Below are positions 38,401 to 41,883 of a stretch of 64,000 nucleotides of DNA, piece by piece. The notes beneath the pieces were generated by a model that was not told the DNA's origin, did no database searches, and saw nothing but the letters and a program-made list of their open reading frames with translations. The first letter of the stretch is position 1, and every line of letters begins with the position of its first letter. The stretch spans positions 62,001 to 126,000 of the forward strand of contig JAVTVY010017392.1 of assembly GCA_036873755.1 (NCBI GenBank). The letters run 5' to 3'. This DNA is from Hanleya hanleyi. Its lineage: Eukaryota; Mollusca; Polyplacophora; Lepidopleurida; Hanleyidae. A program made the translations under genes and the position numbers.

Positions 38401-40916
38401 GATTCTTTTTATCAAGCGACTGTTTTTGGAAGATCATTTAGTCGGGTGAGAGAGGACTGTATCTTGGTTTATTTGAGAGAAATCGCTTTGTTGCATTAGT
38501 ATTAATGTGTGTATGTTTTAATGTGTTGGATTACTAAGTTATTGGCTCGAGCAGTTAGCATTTTGTTTGATCGTCGCTATATAGCTGAAATATTGCTGAA
38601 CGCGGCATTAAACCTGAATTCTCTCTCTCTCTCTGTCATATCACGACGGTTCGTATATATGTACCAGAACACGAGAGTGCTCACAGCTCCTATTACTCTG
38701 GACACTGATCAGCCCAGCCAGTACAGCACCCGGTCACCCATCCAAGTATTGGCCGAATATATAATGTGTGTTGTCCTCTAACCCCAGTGGTGAGGTATAT
38801 ATTCCGTGGAGCCGACCGAATACTGACTGTTGTCCGGGAAAGACTAGAACTTATTCAACGGTACCACGAAGTGGCTTTCACCTGAAGCGTTGGATGTGGT
38901 TCCCTTTTGAAAATTGATGTCTGCCTCCACATGTGTGTAATTTTGATGCTTATGTCATAAAACCTAACTGTTTTTTTACGTATTTTACTCAAATCTAACA
39001 CTTGAAAACGTTGAAGTACAATATCAACCCGTTAGGCCACAGAAACGTTGAGTTACTGTATATGATAGGTACACGGATTCGTGCACTAGCTTATAAGTGT
39101 TGTGGGAATTCCCCTTAAGCTCAGTTTGTCTAGTAGCCAGATTTTTCCAGGTAATGCGTCAATTACCTGAATCTGCGCCTTTTGATACATATATAATATA
39201 TTTGGCTCAATGCCTAAGTTGCGATATATTCAGGAAAAAACTAAGAAGTTATCCGAATCTTCTATAAATGGGCCTAGAGTCCAATTCCGAAAACCCGCCG
39301 GAAACCTATTGAAAACTGTGTCGATACAGTTCTCAATAGGTTTCCGGCGGGTTTCCGGAATTGGAATCTTGACCATTTCACGAAGTATAAGGGAGCTTCT
39401 TGAAATTAGGAACCGAGTTCCCTGGTAGGGATGGCATATGCCGGTTATTCAAATGGGATACACCATGCCCAGTTTGGTGTTCTGATCTGGATGGATTAGA
39501 GTTCCAGTTTAATAGGCTATTCCCCCAATGCTGCTGCATGGTATGGCATAAGCCATCCTTTGTCTGCCGAGTTCCAAACTGTATGGCATGGAGTTCCTAG
39601 GAGTTCTAACACGGCGCACCATGCCGCTCTGTTTGGACTGCCTTATGCCAGTTCCTAGTATGCCCCAATTTCAAGAGGCTCCCTTACTGTGTCATTCAAG
39701 CGTGTCATAGATAACTATTGGCGGGCTCAGATGGTTGTGGAGGGGTGGTTGGGGCGGGTGTCATTGGAGCAGTAGCATGTGCCAACTTCGACTGATGAAG
39801 GTATTTACTTTCCTCGCCGTGATTCGCGTTGCACTAGCTCTGCTCTGGTCACACTGTGCACGTTTACGCGACGAGCGATCCATTGTCGCCATTCAGTGTA
39901 TTTCTTAATCATTTATACTTTTTGTGTCTTATATTCGGTCATAACCTGGTCATCATCAAGCATAATAATATACTAATTCTTCCAAAATATCGAGCTTTTT
40001 TTTTTGGCGCATAAATGTAGTGGAGTTTGGGTCAATTGGCCTACTTCTACGGCCATGGTGTCATGTATTTGTGCGCTAATATTGATACCTTCAATCGTTA
40101 TCACAGTAATGGTATATTATATATATATATAGAGAGAGGTGCATGGTATAGTTTATGTCATCATTGCAGTAAAAATATCGCCTTTATTCGATTGATACCA
40201 TTCATTATCTCATCGCCAGTTATACAATAAAATGGAATCTCATAGCATTTTCAAAAGATGTAGTAAATATTGTATTATTGGAAACTTTCACCACGCCCAT
40301 GGTCGGAACGTATACCAGCCTGATACACAGGCGAGAATCGTAATGTCGTACAAAATTGATCTTTAAATTATTGACGCATACATTCTTATTATGGACCACG
40401 GCAGATTTATGAATGTCGGATGTGACGCTCGTTGTTGTATATCTGCACCTATTCATGATATTTGCTGTTCATAACATAGCATGTACTAACTTGTCAAATC
40501 TGCAGGAGCCGTGGCGCACATTTGAAAGTGGGGGGTGGGGGCTGAACTGTACACCGGCCATGTTAAATGTTGGACTGGTGCTATCTAAGATAGGACTTAT
40601 AACATTGCGGTCCCAAAAAGTGGAGGGGGGGGGGACTAGCTCCCATCCTACCCCCCCCCCCCTCCCCCTCCTGCCCGCTCCGCGGCCCTTGGTCCGAACA
40701 TCAAAACTCAATTGCTTAATAGTTCAGAAGGATGTGCAGCTATATCATTTGTATATGCAAACAATTTTGGCGACGCCTGTCCTATAAAAATCGGGGCCAT
40801 ATCTGGTCATAAAATGAATCCTCTGAAATGCGATCTGGCCTAATTGTCTTCTTACCTGCTTCCGCCGACAAACCGGTAAGCAGAAAGAGAGCCAACCCGA
40901 ACGTATAGTTGTGCAT
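5179..40916 (-). CDS. Secreted glycoside-hydrolase-like protein, 17-exon gene (span)
   Basis: Full span of the one host gene; coding exons are listed separately. Start is the ATG at 40914-40916, followed by a signal peptide; stop TAA is at 5179-5181. Exons 1-13 join in frame with phases 1,0,2,0,1,2,2,2,0,0,0,1,2, and exons 15-17 with 0,2,end. Total about 770 residues. Barrel-type motifs are QYDSWW (exons 7), HNRWW (8/9), YEQDWL (10/11) and RVSDD (11/12). In clan GH-D enzymes an aspartate after a beta strand is the nucleophile and an R-x-S/T-x-D segment carries the acid/base. By analogy, D of YEQDWL and D of RVSDD are candidates (inference). The exact family is not identified. Exon 14 is unresolved, so a recent lesion is possible. 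Introns are 60-80% transposon sequence by eye. Confidence 0.85.
5770..5912 (-). CDS. Host gene exon 16
   Basis: Acceptor TTACTTTCAG just right of 5912; donor GTAAG at 5765-5769. Encodes FPPSVIFKHTWPKPQPAVNF, TENNALVIVGCSPSSPC and LWHTSPTWTQG, phase 0 in and 2 out. It is the only frame linking exon 15 (phase 0) to exon 17 (phase 2). Plus-strand frames here are shadows. Confidence 0.85.
6480..7445 (+). mobile_element. LINE 3' part: RNase H domain and C-terminal CCHC-like tail
   Basis: Decayed plus-strand LINE end. Recognisable pieces: YTDGSKD (RNase H first aspartate) near 6518-6540, IYTAEAKAILLALE near 6615-6655, CWLPSHAGIKGNSEADR near 6808-6865, then DQTMIRRCRIGHTRLSHEHI near 7045-7110 and IPCHED-type cysteines. 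This order is typical of I-group/Nimb-like non-LTR elements. Frameshifts interrupt it. It ends at 7445 with a CT-rich tail after TTAATTCTCTCTC, the same tail seen in other copies in this window. It lies in the intron between exons 15 and 16. Confidence 0.75.
7625..7771 (-). CDS. Host gene exon 15
   Basis: Acceptor TTATTGTGCAG, donor GTAAGTCA, 49 codons in phase 0: KAFNDTSGPDGEVWSTYSD, ISGYIFGTIFAPDQMKKASV, KPSDAGFTKN. The GEVWSTYSDISGY stretch looks like the start of the C-terminal beta-sandwich that follows the barrel. Confidence 0.87.
8027..8066 (+). mobile_element. Forty-base retroposed LINE/SINE tail with 11-bp target duplication
   Basis: A 40-bp insert TCTGAATGCGACGTTAAACC... ending in (CT)n is flanked by TGTAAGAATCA at 8016-8026 and 8067-8077. 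The insert is just the 3' tail shared with the LINE ends at 7400-7445 and 37722-37762. An extreme 5' truncation with a clean duplication is the signature of target-primed reverse transcription. Confidence 0.85.
8173..8277 (-). CDS. Host gene exon 14 (boundaries unresolved)
   Basis: On the minus strand the segment FTLLQNPSNSGPARSFD sits where a loop of the form LILKPS..PATAID is expected between exons 13 and 15. Donor GTAGGA at 8167-8172 gives phase 0, matching exon 15, and an alternative donor GTACAG lies at 8127-8133. No AG acceptor restores the phase 2 left by exon 13 in this frame, so either a small exon is missed, or an indel has damaged the gene, or the assembly has an error. A 35-bp segment overlapping the donor (8143-8178) is repeated upstream at 8392-8427, suggesting a local duplication. 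Confidence 0.35.
8700..9045 (+). mobile_element. Penelope-like element 3' non-coding end
   Basis: Matches, without coding sequence, the region downstream of the open frame in the copies at 19600-20000 and 31970-32325. It contains the stem-loop at 8719-8741, the GATCAGCGA..CGGATTTGATA block and the end GAATGACGGACCAAACGCTTG. A related but separately truncated copy lies at 23200-23540; both finish at the same CGCTTGTAATT end, implying a defined 3' terminus. Confidence 0.75.
9046..9910. other. Intronic stretch without recognisable genes
   Basis: AT-rich intron sequence between exons 13 and 14. It includes a piece with AAAATGGCGACCATG and GTGGCCATCTTGGATTTT phrases near 9108-9260, similar in wording to the ~157-bp repeat family but not a clear copy. 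No splice-consistent coding segment seen. Confidence 0.6.
9911..10137 (+). mobile_element. Short retroposed element with imperfect 20-bp target duplication
   Basis: ATATATACGTGACGAACAAAC (9911-9931, reading from the A-rich start) and ATATATGTGACGAACAGAC (10117-10135) flank about 185 bp. The insert ends GAACGCGACGTTAAACC then a CT tail, the common LINE/SINE tail of this genome. Looks like a short SINE or truncated LINE inserted just downstream of exon 13. Confidence 0.6.
10170..10278 (-). CDS. Host gene exon 13
   Basis: Acceptor GGTTGCAG with a pyrimidine-poor but usable tract, donor GTACATAC. With phase 1 from exon 12 it reads (H)VNETRTELEAAAATLSTGP, VGPSDMIGGTNVSLLMR, ending in phase 2. The open frame extends further upstream but meets a stop in the only compatible frame, so the internal GCAG acceptor is chosen. 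Two sequons (NET, NVS). Confidence 0.8.
10581..12830 (+). repeat. 157-bp tandem array element with terminal hairpin (copy 1)
   Basis: Begins with a hairpin around 10586-10609 (CACCATC/GATGGTG), followed by a GTCCGTCC-type simple repeat (10620-10678). About 13 units of 157-158 bp follow: conserved phrases recur at 11045, 11202, 11359, 11516 and 11674. Because 157 is not a multiple of 3 and units lack stops in most frames, long overlapping open frames appear on both strands; they are an artefact, not genes. Array stops at about 12800 without the 3' module present in the other two copies. Located in the intron between exons 12 and 13. Confidence 0.9.
12831..13610 (+). repeat. Two diverged tandem copies of a ~380-bp unit
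   Basis: Copy 1 about 12835-13205 and copy 2 about 13215-13605 share ordered blocks: TCGTATACAGATAAATGC, GTGCCAGGTTTTCCA, GGGTCGACT, ACGCACACAAGACC and TTATATTATAAAATMATAG. Copy 2 carries a ~30-bp insertion before the GTGCCAGG block. Identity is roughly three quarters by eye. No coding potential; origin unknown. Confidence 0.75.
13611..14528. other. Intronic stretch without recognisable genes
   Basis: Only short frames, none splice-consistent with the host gene. Contains a run of ten G at about 14430. A weak LINE tail starts downstream. Confidence 0.5.
14640..14905 (+). mobile_element. LINE C-terminal fragment with Cys/His knuckle
   Basis: The plus-strand translation QRVCFNCPGQIEDEKHVLCR, CPLYEDIADFW has the C-x2-C...H-x4-C spacing found after the reverse transcriptase in many invertebrate LINEs, followed by helical YEILRRRQCILRA after a frame change at about 14865. 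No other domain is preserved. Unrelated in sequence to the RNase H type LINE at 6480-7445. Confidence 0.6.
15240..15490 (+). mobile_element. Penelope-like 3' non-coding fragment
   Basis: Diverged match to the 3' end copies at 8790-9045 and 23300-23540: CGATACGGATTTGATATTTT, CATGGTGTCTTGCCAGCAT, and GAATGACGGATTAGATGCTTG. The stem-loop part is missing. Located in the intron between exons 12 and 13. Confidence 0.6.
16128..16287 (+). repeat. Tandem ~80-bp duplication beside exon 12
   Basis: GGAACATTCTTTCCTCTCA...GTCGTTTTC occurs at 16128-16210 and again directly at 16211-16287, with small indels. It lies in the intron, 120 bp downstream of the exon 12 donor. Confidence 0.8.
16411..16549 (-). 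CDS. Host gene exon 12
   Basis: Acceptor AATTTTACAG, donor GTAAGTGG, ends in phase 1. Encodes ARVSDDYHLDPYQWKIGISS, then IFADALGVAPFKDNFWTTG and LQPENIY. RVSDD is similar to the R-x-S/T-x-D acid/base region of alpha-galactosidases; this is the main reason for proposing a GH-D-like barrel. Confidence 0.88.
16884..17060 (-). CDS. Host gene exon 11 (GC donor)
   Basis: Acceptor TGTTTCAG; 59 codons from DWLNVEFNGLNATLATTNIG through DWLIQMGKGAAKNGITLQYC and MAQSRQALQSLEISVVTQ. To keep the next exon in frame with ARVSDDY the intron must start GC (CAG followed by GCTAGT), a GC-AG intron. The only GT option nearby changes the junction to QAISDDY, losing an arginine expected in the acid/base segment. 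Confidence 0.85.
17484..17543 (-). CDS. Host gene exon 10 (60 bp)
   Basis: Acceptor TTTTAAAG, donor GTAACT, phase 0 on both sides, exactly 20 codons: KFWTDLLRDAKKWGLISYEQ. With exon 11 it forms YEQDWL; the aspartate at a strand end is the best candidate for the catalytic nucleophile by comparison with clan GH-D (inference). Confidence 0.88.
18188..18272 (-). CDS. Host gene exon 9
   Basis: Acceptor TTTTCTCAG and donor GTAAGTA are both near consensus. Encodes (W)SSNTSYASQNGGNYTFIV, then EGDKAIPQDL, ending in phase 0. Two N-glycosylation sequons (NTS and NYT) fit a secreted protein. The intron upstream of it is 5.4 kb and filled with Penelope, SINE and LINE pieces. Confidence 0.88.
18388..18620 (+). 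mobile_element. 5S-rRNA-derived SINE
   Basis: The head (18388-18482) reads like 5S rRNA: ...TCTCGTCAGATCACCGAGG, TTAAGCAACGTTGAGCTC, GGATGGATGACC, keeping the internal polymerase III promoter region. A body follows (GATCAGTGTCCAGGATAATA...CACTCTCGTGTTCTGGTAC). The end is GACGTTAAATCC plus (ACTG/ACTC)n. The final part matches the LINE tail in this window, so a LINE partner probably mobilises it. Two other copies occur at 37768-37838 and 38634-38760. Head lacks the first ~20 nt of 5S rRNA. Confidence 0.85.
18765..18850 (+). mobile_element. Penelope 3' scrap with stem-loop
   Basis: ACATGAACAGTCAC, loop AATGAAATC, GTGACTGAGATGCATAC. Stem intact at 18778-18800, loop changed at two positions relative to other copies. 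Only about 80 bp of homology. Confidence 0.6.
19085..19325 (-). mobile_element. LINE endonuclease-domain fragment
   Basis: Minus-strand frame reads FNTLICTSYRPPGTTIDKWQ, IIYENIESVLGANPDRNVVI and IGDLNEDLC. YRPPG and GDLN are hallmark motifs of the AP-endonuclease domain of non-LTR retrotransposons. It matches the beginning of the LINE at 54244 (NPGKNIVIIGDLNDDLL). A frame change occurs near 19290. Confidence 0.8.
19590..20880 (-). mobile_element. Best-preserved Penelope-like element (3' two thirds)
   Basis: On the minus strand: LLYTTIPHQELIGRLSS (motif A region) near 20780-20830, GIPMGTNCAPLLADLYLF near 20535-20595, KRYIDDLFAVDN near 20430-20470 with the catalytic YIDD intact, and CV..ND C-terminal region down to about 20000. 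The coding part is broken by a stop near 20325 and a frameshift near 20505. The 3' non-coding end (19590-19970) contains the stem-loop at 19896-19918 and ends CAATTACAAGCGTCTGGT...CGTC in plus orientation. No GIY-YIG endonuclease was recognised, but the 3' coding end is not fully resolved. Lies between exons 8 and 9. Confidence 0.8.
20881..22050. other. Intronic stretch without recognisable genes
   Basis: AT-rich. A diverged internal repeat is visible: GTGAATTTTATCAACAAGTACGTACGAGGC-type at about 20988 and GATGAAGTTTGTTTTTGTCAATAGGTACATACC at about 21625, and TTGGTGACTGATTGTCTCCC (21211) with TTGGTGACAAATTTTCTCTC (21734). This suggests an old ~600-bp duplication. Nothing coding. Confidence 0.5.
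22050..22770 (-). mobile_element. LINE ORF1-like relic
   Basis: From the right: FKPAIQSHLNAIVQQAVAAA, then a coiled-coil-like helix (AERLHGHFSTVATKLEETDR), then DKNEQYTPRESVRIIG, which resembles the trimerisation-to-RRM linker of LINE ORF1 proteins (EQYSRRxSVRI). Further left: APANKIYNNENLTKRRYHLF and KKIDSAWTYDGNIF, like the C-terminal domain of the same proteins. Frameshifts near 22600 and 22400. An RNA-binding chaperone of a retrotransposon, now inactive. Confidence 0.7.
22771..23200. other. Intronic stretch with a G14 run
   Basis: Contains an uninterrupted G run at 22915-22928. No gene or repeat otherwise recognised. Confidence 0.5.
23200..23540 (+). mobile_element. Penelope-like 3' non-coding end
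   Basis: Second clean 3' end. Stem-loop at 23219-23241 (one G-T pair in the stem), then TACGAATACTGATCAGCGAT, and the end GGACTAGACGCTTGTAATT at 23514-23533. Its 3' terminus coincides with that of the 8700-9045 copy. It lies just 100 bp left of exon 8. Confidence 0.75.
23645..23695 (-). CDS. Host gene exon 8 (51 bp)
   Basis: Very short exon with good sites: acceptor TATTCACAG and donor GTAAGC. It reads (Q)YVFDQTGWPVSAHNRW, both ends in phase 2. The GWPVSAHNRWW junction with exon 9 supports the splice. A longer frame through this stretch in another phase is not coding. Confidence 0.85.
24037..24132 (-). CDS. Host gene exon 7: QYDSWW motif
   Basis: Acceptor GTTTGCAG, donor GTGAGT. Encodes (R)YVQYDSWWYFKGSHDGVEIW, then DPMPSVFPNGL and a split Gln. 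The strand-end aspartate followed by paired tryptophans (YDSWW) resembles substrate-binding loops in GH27/GH36/GH31-type barrels; a binding or catalytic role is inference. Confidence 0.9.
24641..26740 (+). mobile_element. 157-bp array element with 3' module (copy 2)
   Basis: Terminal hairpin at 24650-24675, GTCCGTCC-type simple repeat to 24740, then about eight diverged 157-bp units with internal deletions to 25860. A unique 3' module (25862-26740) follows. The module matches, in inverted orientation, 41884-42520 near copy 3, which defines the element as hairpin, simple repeat, array and module. The module here holds ~240 bp absent from copy 3 (about 25965-26215), including a TGACGCAACGTCA palindrome. 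Lies in the intron between exons 6 and 7. Confidence 0.8.
26741..27589. other. Intronic stretch without recognisable genes
   Basis: Diffuse GAGGTCAATG phrases (26929, 27020-27050, 27310) but no element boundaries or coding frames that fit the gene. Confidence 0.45.
27590..27686 (-). CDS. Host gene exon 6
   Basis: Acceptor CTGTTACAG, donor GTATTG. Completes Gly, then AYYYYLTERNKTYEQTILDV, KTYADKMNIPYR with the last Arg codon split in phase 2. Amphipathic helix-like segment between barrel strands. The intron downstream (24133-27589) contains a whole 157-bp-array element. Confidence 0.9.
28332..28437 (-). CDS. Host gene exon 5: first barrel segment
   Basis: Acceptor ATATTTCAG, donor GTTAGT; phase 0 in, phase 1 out. 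Encodes AMSDWGLLLRRWYNRDQSF, then TESDLTNNYLGYWTDNG. The GYWTDNGAYYYY motif that spans exons 5 and 6 is a plausible first barrel strand and following loop. Confidence 0.9.
28726..28957 (-). CDS. Host gene exon 4
   Basis: Acceptor TTTTTTACAG, donor GTGATG. After the split Met the translation reads WTPEKANINGGIDGGPLVLF, then DHNKNTLVISPFNKFMASS, SVSWGVMGGV-like residues (TVSWGVMGGVTTIP), and ends STIVYYGNQGINQ in phase 0. This looks like the end of the beta domain and linker into the barrel. Confidence 0.9.
28958..31089. other. Intron 3 of the host gene
   Basis: About 2.1 kb. Partial echoes of exon 5/6-flanking intron phrases occur near 29200-29320 (ACACTGGACCAAAACAAGAC, CAGGCTTGA..GGTG) and 28190-28260 (GAGGACCTGGACCAGAAAGA, CAGGCTTCAAATG). 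This suggests a diverged intronic duplication. No convincing exon or transposon here. Confidence 0.45.
31090..31244 (-). CDS. Host gene exon 3
   Basis: Acceptor TTTTTTTGCAG precedes AAATACGTC; donor GTAGGA at 31084-31089. Encodes KYVTPVSGTSSGNINSV, then AFPSFVIEGEPGDIGYLSYG and ends after GTGLRTG in phase 2. It continues the N-terminal beta domain; the IGYLSYGG segment is compatible with a strand-turn-strand unit. Joining to exon 4 makes codon ATG (Met) across the junction. Confidence 0.88.
31690..32325 (+). mobile_element. Penelope-like C-terminus and 3' non-coding end
   Basis: Plus-strand frame reads SRLVAFARSCVKCDDFNQRH, then ALLQKLVKQRYIIKRLHSNF and IAQYERSVQYL, the C-terminal region of the Penelope copies here. 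It is followed by a degraded stem-loop (31990-32015) and the TACGGATTTGATG and GAATGACGGACTATACGCTTG blocks. It lies between exons 2 and 3. Confidence 0.75.
32812..33116 (-). CDS. Host gene exon 2: beta-rich N-terminal domain
   Basis: Acceptor TTTTCAG lies just right of 33116, donor GTAGG at 32807-32811. Translation begins APTPTAQDDSG and continues through SYSLAINGKTWL, SSSDGSLNL and GTDKLGMWQN, ending DVVIFTQ in phase 0. Alternating polar/hydrophobic strands with glycine turns suggest a beta-sandwich domain preceding the catalytic barrel, as in many glycoside hydrolases. The intron before it is 7.7 kb long. Confidence 0.88.
33425..33640 (+). mobile_element. Penelope-like reverse transcriptase motif-A fragment
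   Basis: Frame reads DDIDFLDNLGTAVDIDAKLA, TSDVHDQYSSIPHDL. The SDVHDQYSSIPH part matches the catalytic motif A context (D-x3-L/M-Y-x-x-IPH) of Penelope-like reverse transcriptases. Upstream and downstream parts are missing. A separate lineage from the copies above is possible since residues differ considerably. Confidence 0.55.
33641..37017. other. Long intronic stretch without recognisable genes
   Basis: Part of the 7.7-kb first intron. Only short random frames. Repeated phrases such as GGTCAGTAGGTCA (34870-35400, several times) hint at an old degenerate repeat, but no unit could be defined. Confidence 0.5.
37430..37762 (+). mobile_element. LINE 3' end (copy 1 of duplication)
   Basis: Shares with 7045-7445 the phrases AAACGTTTCGATC, CATGATCAGG, CATAGATTTTAAG, GATCGTCGCTATATAGCTG and the CT tail. 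Coding for RCRIGHTRL-type tail is disrupted by deletion. Confidence 0.75.
37768..37838 (-). mobile_element. 5S-SINE body fragment
   Basis: Reverse complement reads ...TAATAGAAGCTGTGAGCACTC, TCGTGTTCTGGCACAT, matching the body of the SINE at 18388. No 5S head is left because the duplication boundary cuts it. Confidence 0.65.
38243..38632 (+). mobile_element. LINE 3' end (copy 2 of duplication)
   Basis: Longer version of the fragment at 37430. It has codons for HLLKEEPVPKCIPCHEDLTM, the cysteine-rich C-terminus seen at 7100-7165, then the 3' non-coding region and (CT)n tail ending at 38632. Confidence 0.75.
38634..38760 (-). mobile_element. 5S-rRNA-derived SINE, minus strand
   Basis: The reverse complement contains 5S-like ATACTTGGATGGGTGACC and GGTGCTGTACTGGC, then the body CTGATCAGTGTCCAGAGTAA and CACTCTCGTGTTCTGGTAC. 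It abuts the LINE CT tail head-on. The 5S head is closer to functional 5S rRNA here than in the 18388 copy. Confidence 0.8.
39280..39365 (+). repeat. Long near-perfect hairpin
   Basis: Left arm 39280-39318 begins TCCAATTCCGAAAACCCGCC and the right arm 39327-39365 is its reverse complement apart from two mismatches. The loop is 8 nt (TGTCGATA). It lies immediately beside the MITE at 39379. Could be a miRNA-like or foldback remnant; nothing shows expression. Confidence 0.85.
39379..39691. mobile_element. Small MITE-like element with ~35-bp inverted ends
   Basis: Left end CACGAAGTATAAGGGAGC and TTCTTGAAATTAGG. The right end, reversed, reads CACAGTAAGGGAGCCTC and TTGAAATTGGGG. Interior (39415-39650) is rich in ATGGCAT/GAGTTCC phrases. 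No coding capacity. Target duplication not clear. Confidence 0.65.
40370..40690 (+). other. Penelope scrap followed by G- and C-tract block
   Basis: 40371-40436 resembles the ATGGACGACGGC..GAATGACGGAC end of the Penelope 3' region. At 40528-40560 and 40622-40672 runs of G (up to ten) and C (up to fourteen) lie close together and can form a hairpin or G-quadruplex. The block is about 200-300 bp from the first exon of the host gene. Confidence 0.55.
40856..40916 (-). CDS. Host gene exon 1: start codon and signal peptide
   Basis: ATG on the minus strand at 40914-40916 opens MHNYTFGLALFLLTGLSAEA, a short N-region, hydrophobic core and small residues before a probable cleavage site. Donor GTAAG lies at 40851-40855; the exon ends in phase 1, and the next exon supplies CA to give Ala. 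A secreted or lysosomal product follows from this. No other in-frame ATG upstream was needed. Confidence 0.85.
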
Positions 40917-41860
40917 CTTGAGGGGTGGTTGTATTGAATGTGTATGAAACCTCAGACCGACGCATTTACTATCTGAACAAAAGTACTTGATTCAATGACT
41001 AGATCAGATAAAGGAACGCTGACACAACAAATGTCACGAACTGCACTTGTCTGAGTGCACTCTTTGTGACCTAGATTAAAATAATACACTTTGAACACTG
41101 CATCTGCTTGGAACAATAAGAGCTCTTAGCGGGGCACAGTGGTCTTGTGTCATCCGTAGTCATTATCATACATTTGCTTCATGTATTGGAGATATACTTT
41201 TTTCAGCCGCACCGGATCATATGAAAAAAGCCTGCTAGGTAAACGACAATATTTACCAACATAACTAGTGAACTAAGTGGTCTGATAGTACCACACACAA
41301 GAAAAACAGTGGAGAGAAGGAATTGACCCAGTATATATTATATTATTATTAATGAAATATGTTTTTCCCATTTTGTCTCGAGAGGGAGTGTGATAAAATA
41401 GTTTCAATATCAGGCTATTCTGTAGCTTGATATGAAGGTTATTCCACGAAAAAGCACTAAATCAACATATATGTGCTACTTTCGTTCTTTGGTTCCTCAA
41501 CATATTGACAAATTATCGGATTACTCCAGGATAGCGATGAGATCATGTAGGTGGGTTGAATTTTTAATTGAATTGAATTTATTCAATAAATAAAATACAG
41601 CAAGCGATCACCCAGCAGGTGTACAGTAATGAGTTGATGGCCGCATACGTGGATGTCAAGGAAATAAAGCTCCAGAGGGAATTGTTTTATTCCATGCCAC
41701 CAGGTAAAAGTTTGACAATTTAGCGAGCGTACCGTACATGTTTGCGAATTTGAAGATTGGTGGATACGGTTTACCGTAAAATATTAAAGAGAATCATTTA
41801 ATAAAATAATAAAGCCCTAAGATATACACGAAGGAAAAATAATATCTTTGTCGAGAGATT
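40917..41860 (-). promoter_or_regulatory. Probable 5' flank and promoter of the host gene
   Basis: Region directly upstream of the start codon. It contains no other gene. No TATA box at a fitting distance was identified, so the transcription start is not placed. The nearest transposon upstream is the inverted 157-bp-array element at 41884. Confidence 0.4.
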
Positions 41861-41883
41861 AATAAGTGAGAACATACATACTA

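Larger units (their letters stand above)
37018..38690 (+). repeat. Tandem segmental duplication of ~820-850 bp
   Basis: Copy 1 starts at 37018 and copy 2 at 37838, both with ACATATAAAGCAGCAGAAGT. Both then show the same order: CTCTAGCATGTTACCTACA, ACCGTGGGTTGAG, an inverted LINE/SINE tail, a plus-strand LINE 3' end with CT tail, and a minus-strand 5S-SINE body. Copy 2 retains about 70 bp of LINE coding sequence that copy 1 lost. A composite of nested transposons was duplicated as a block after the insertions. Confidence 0.85.
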
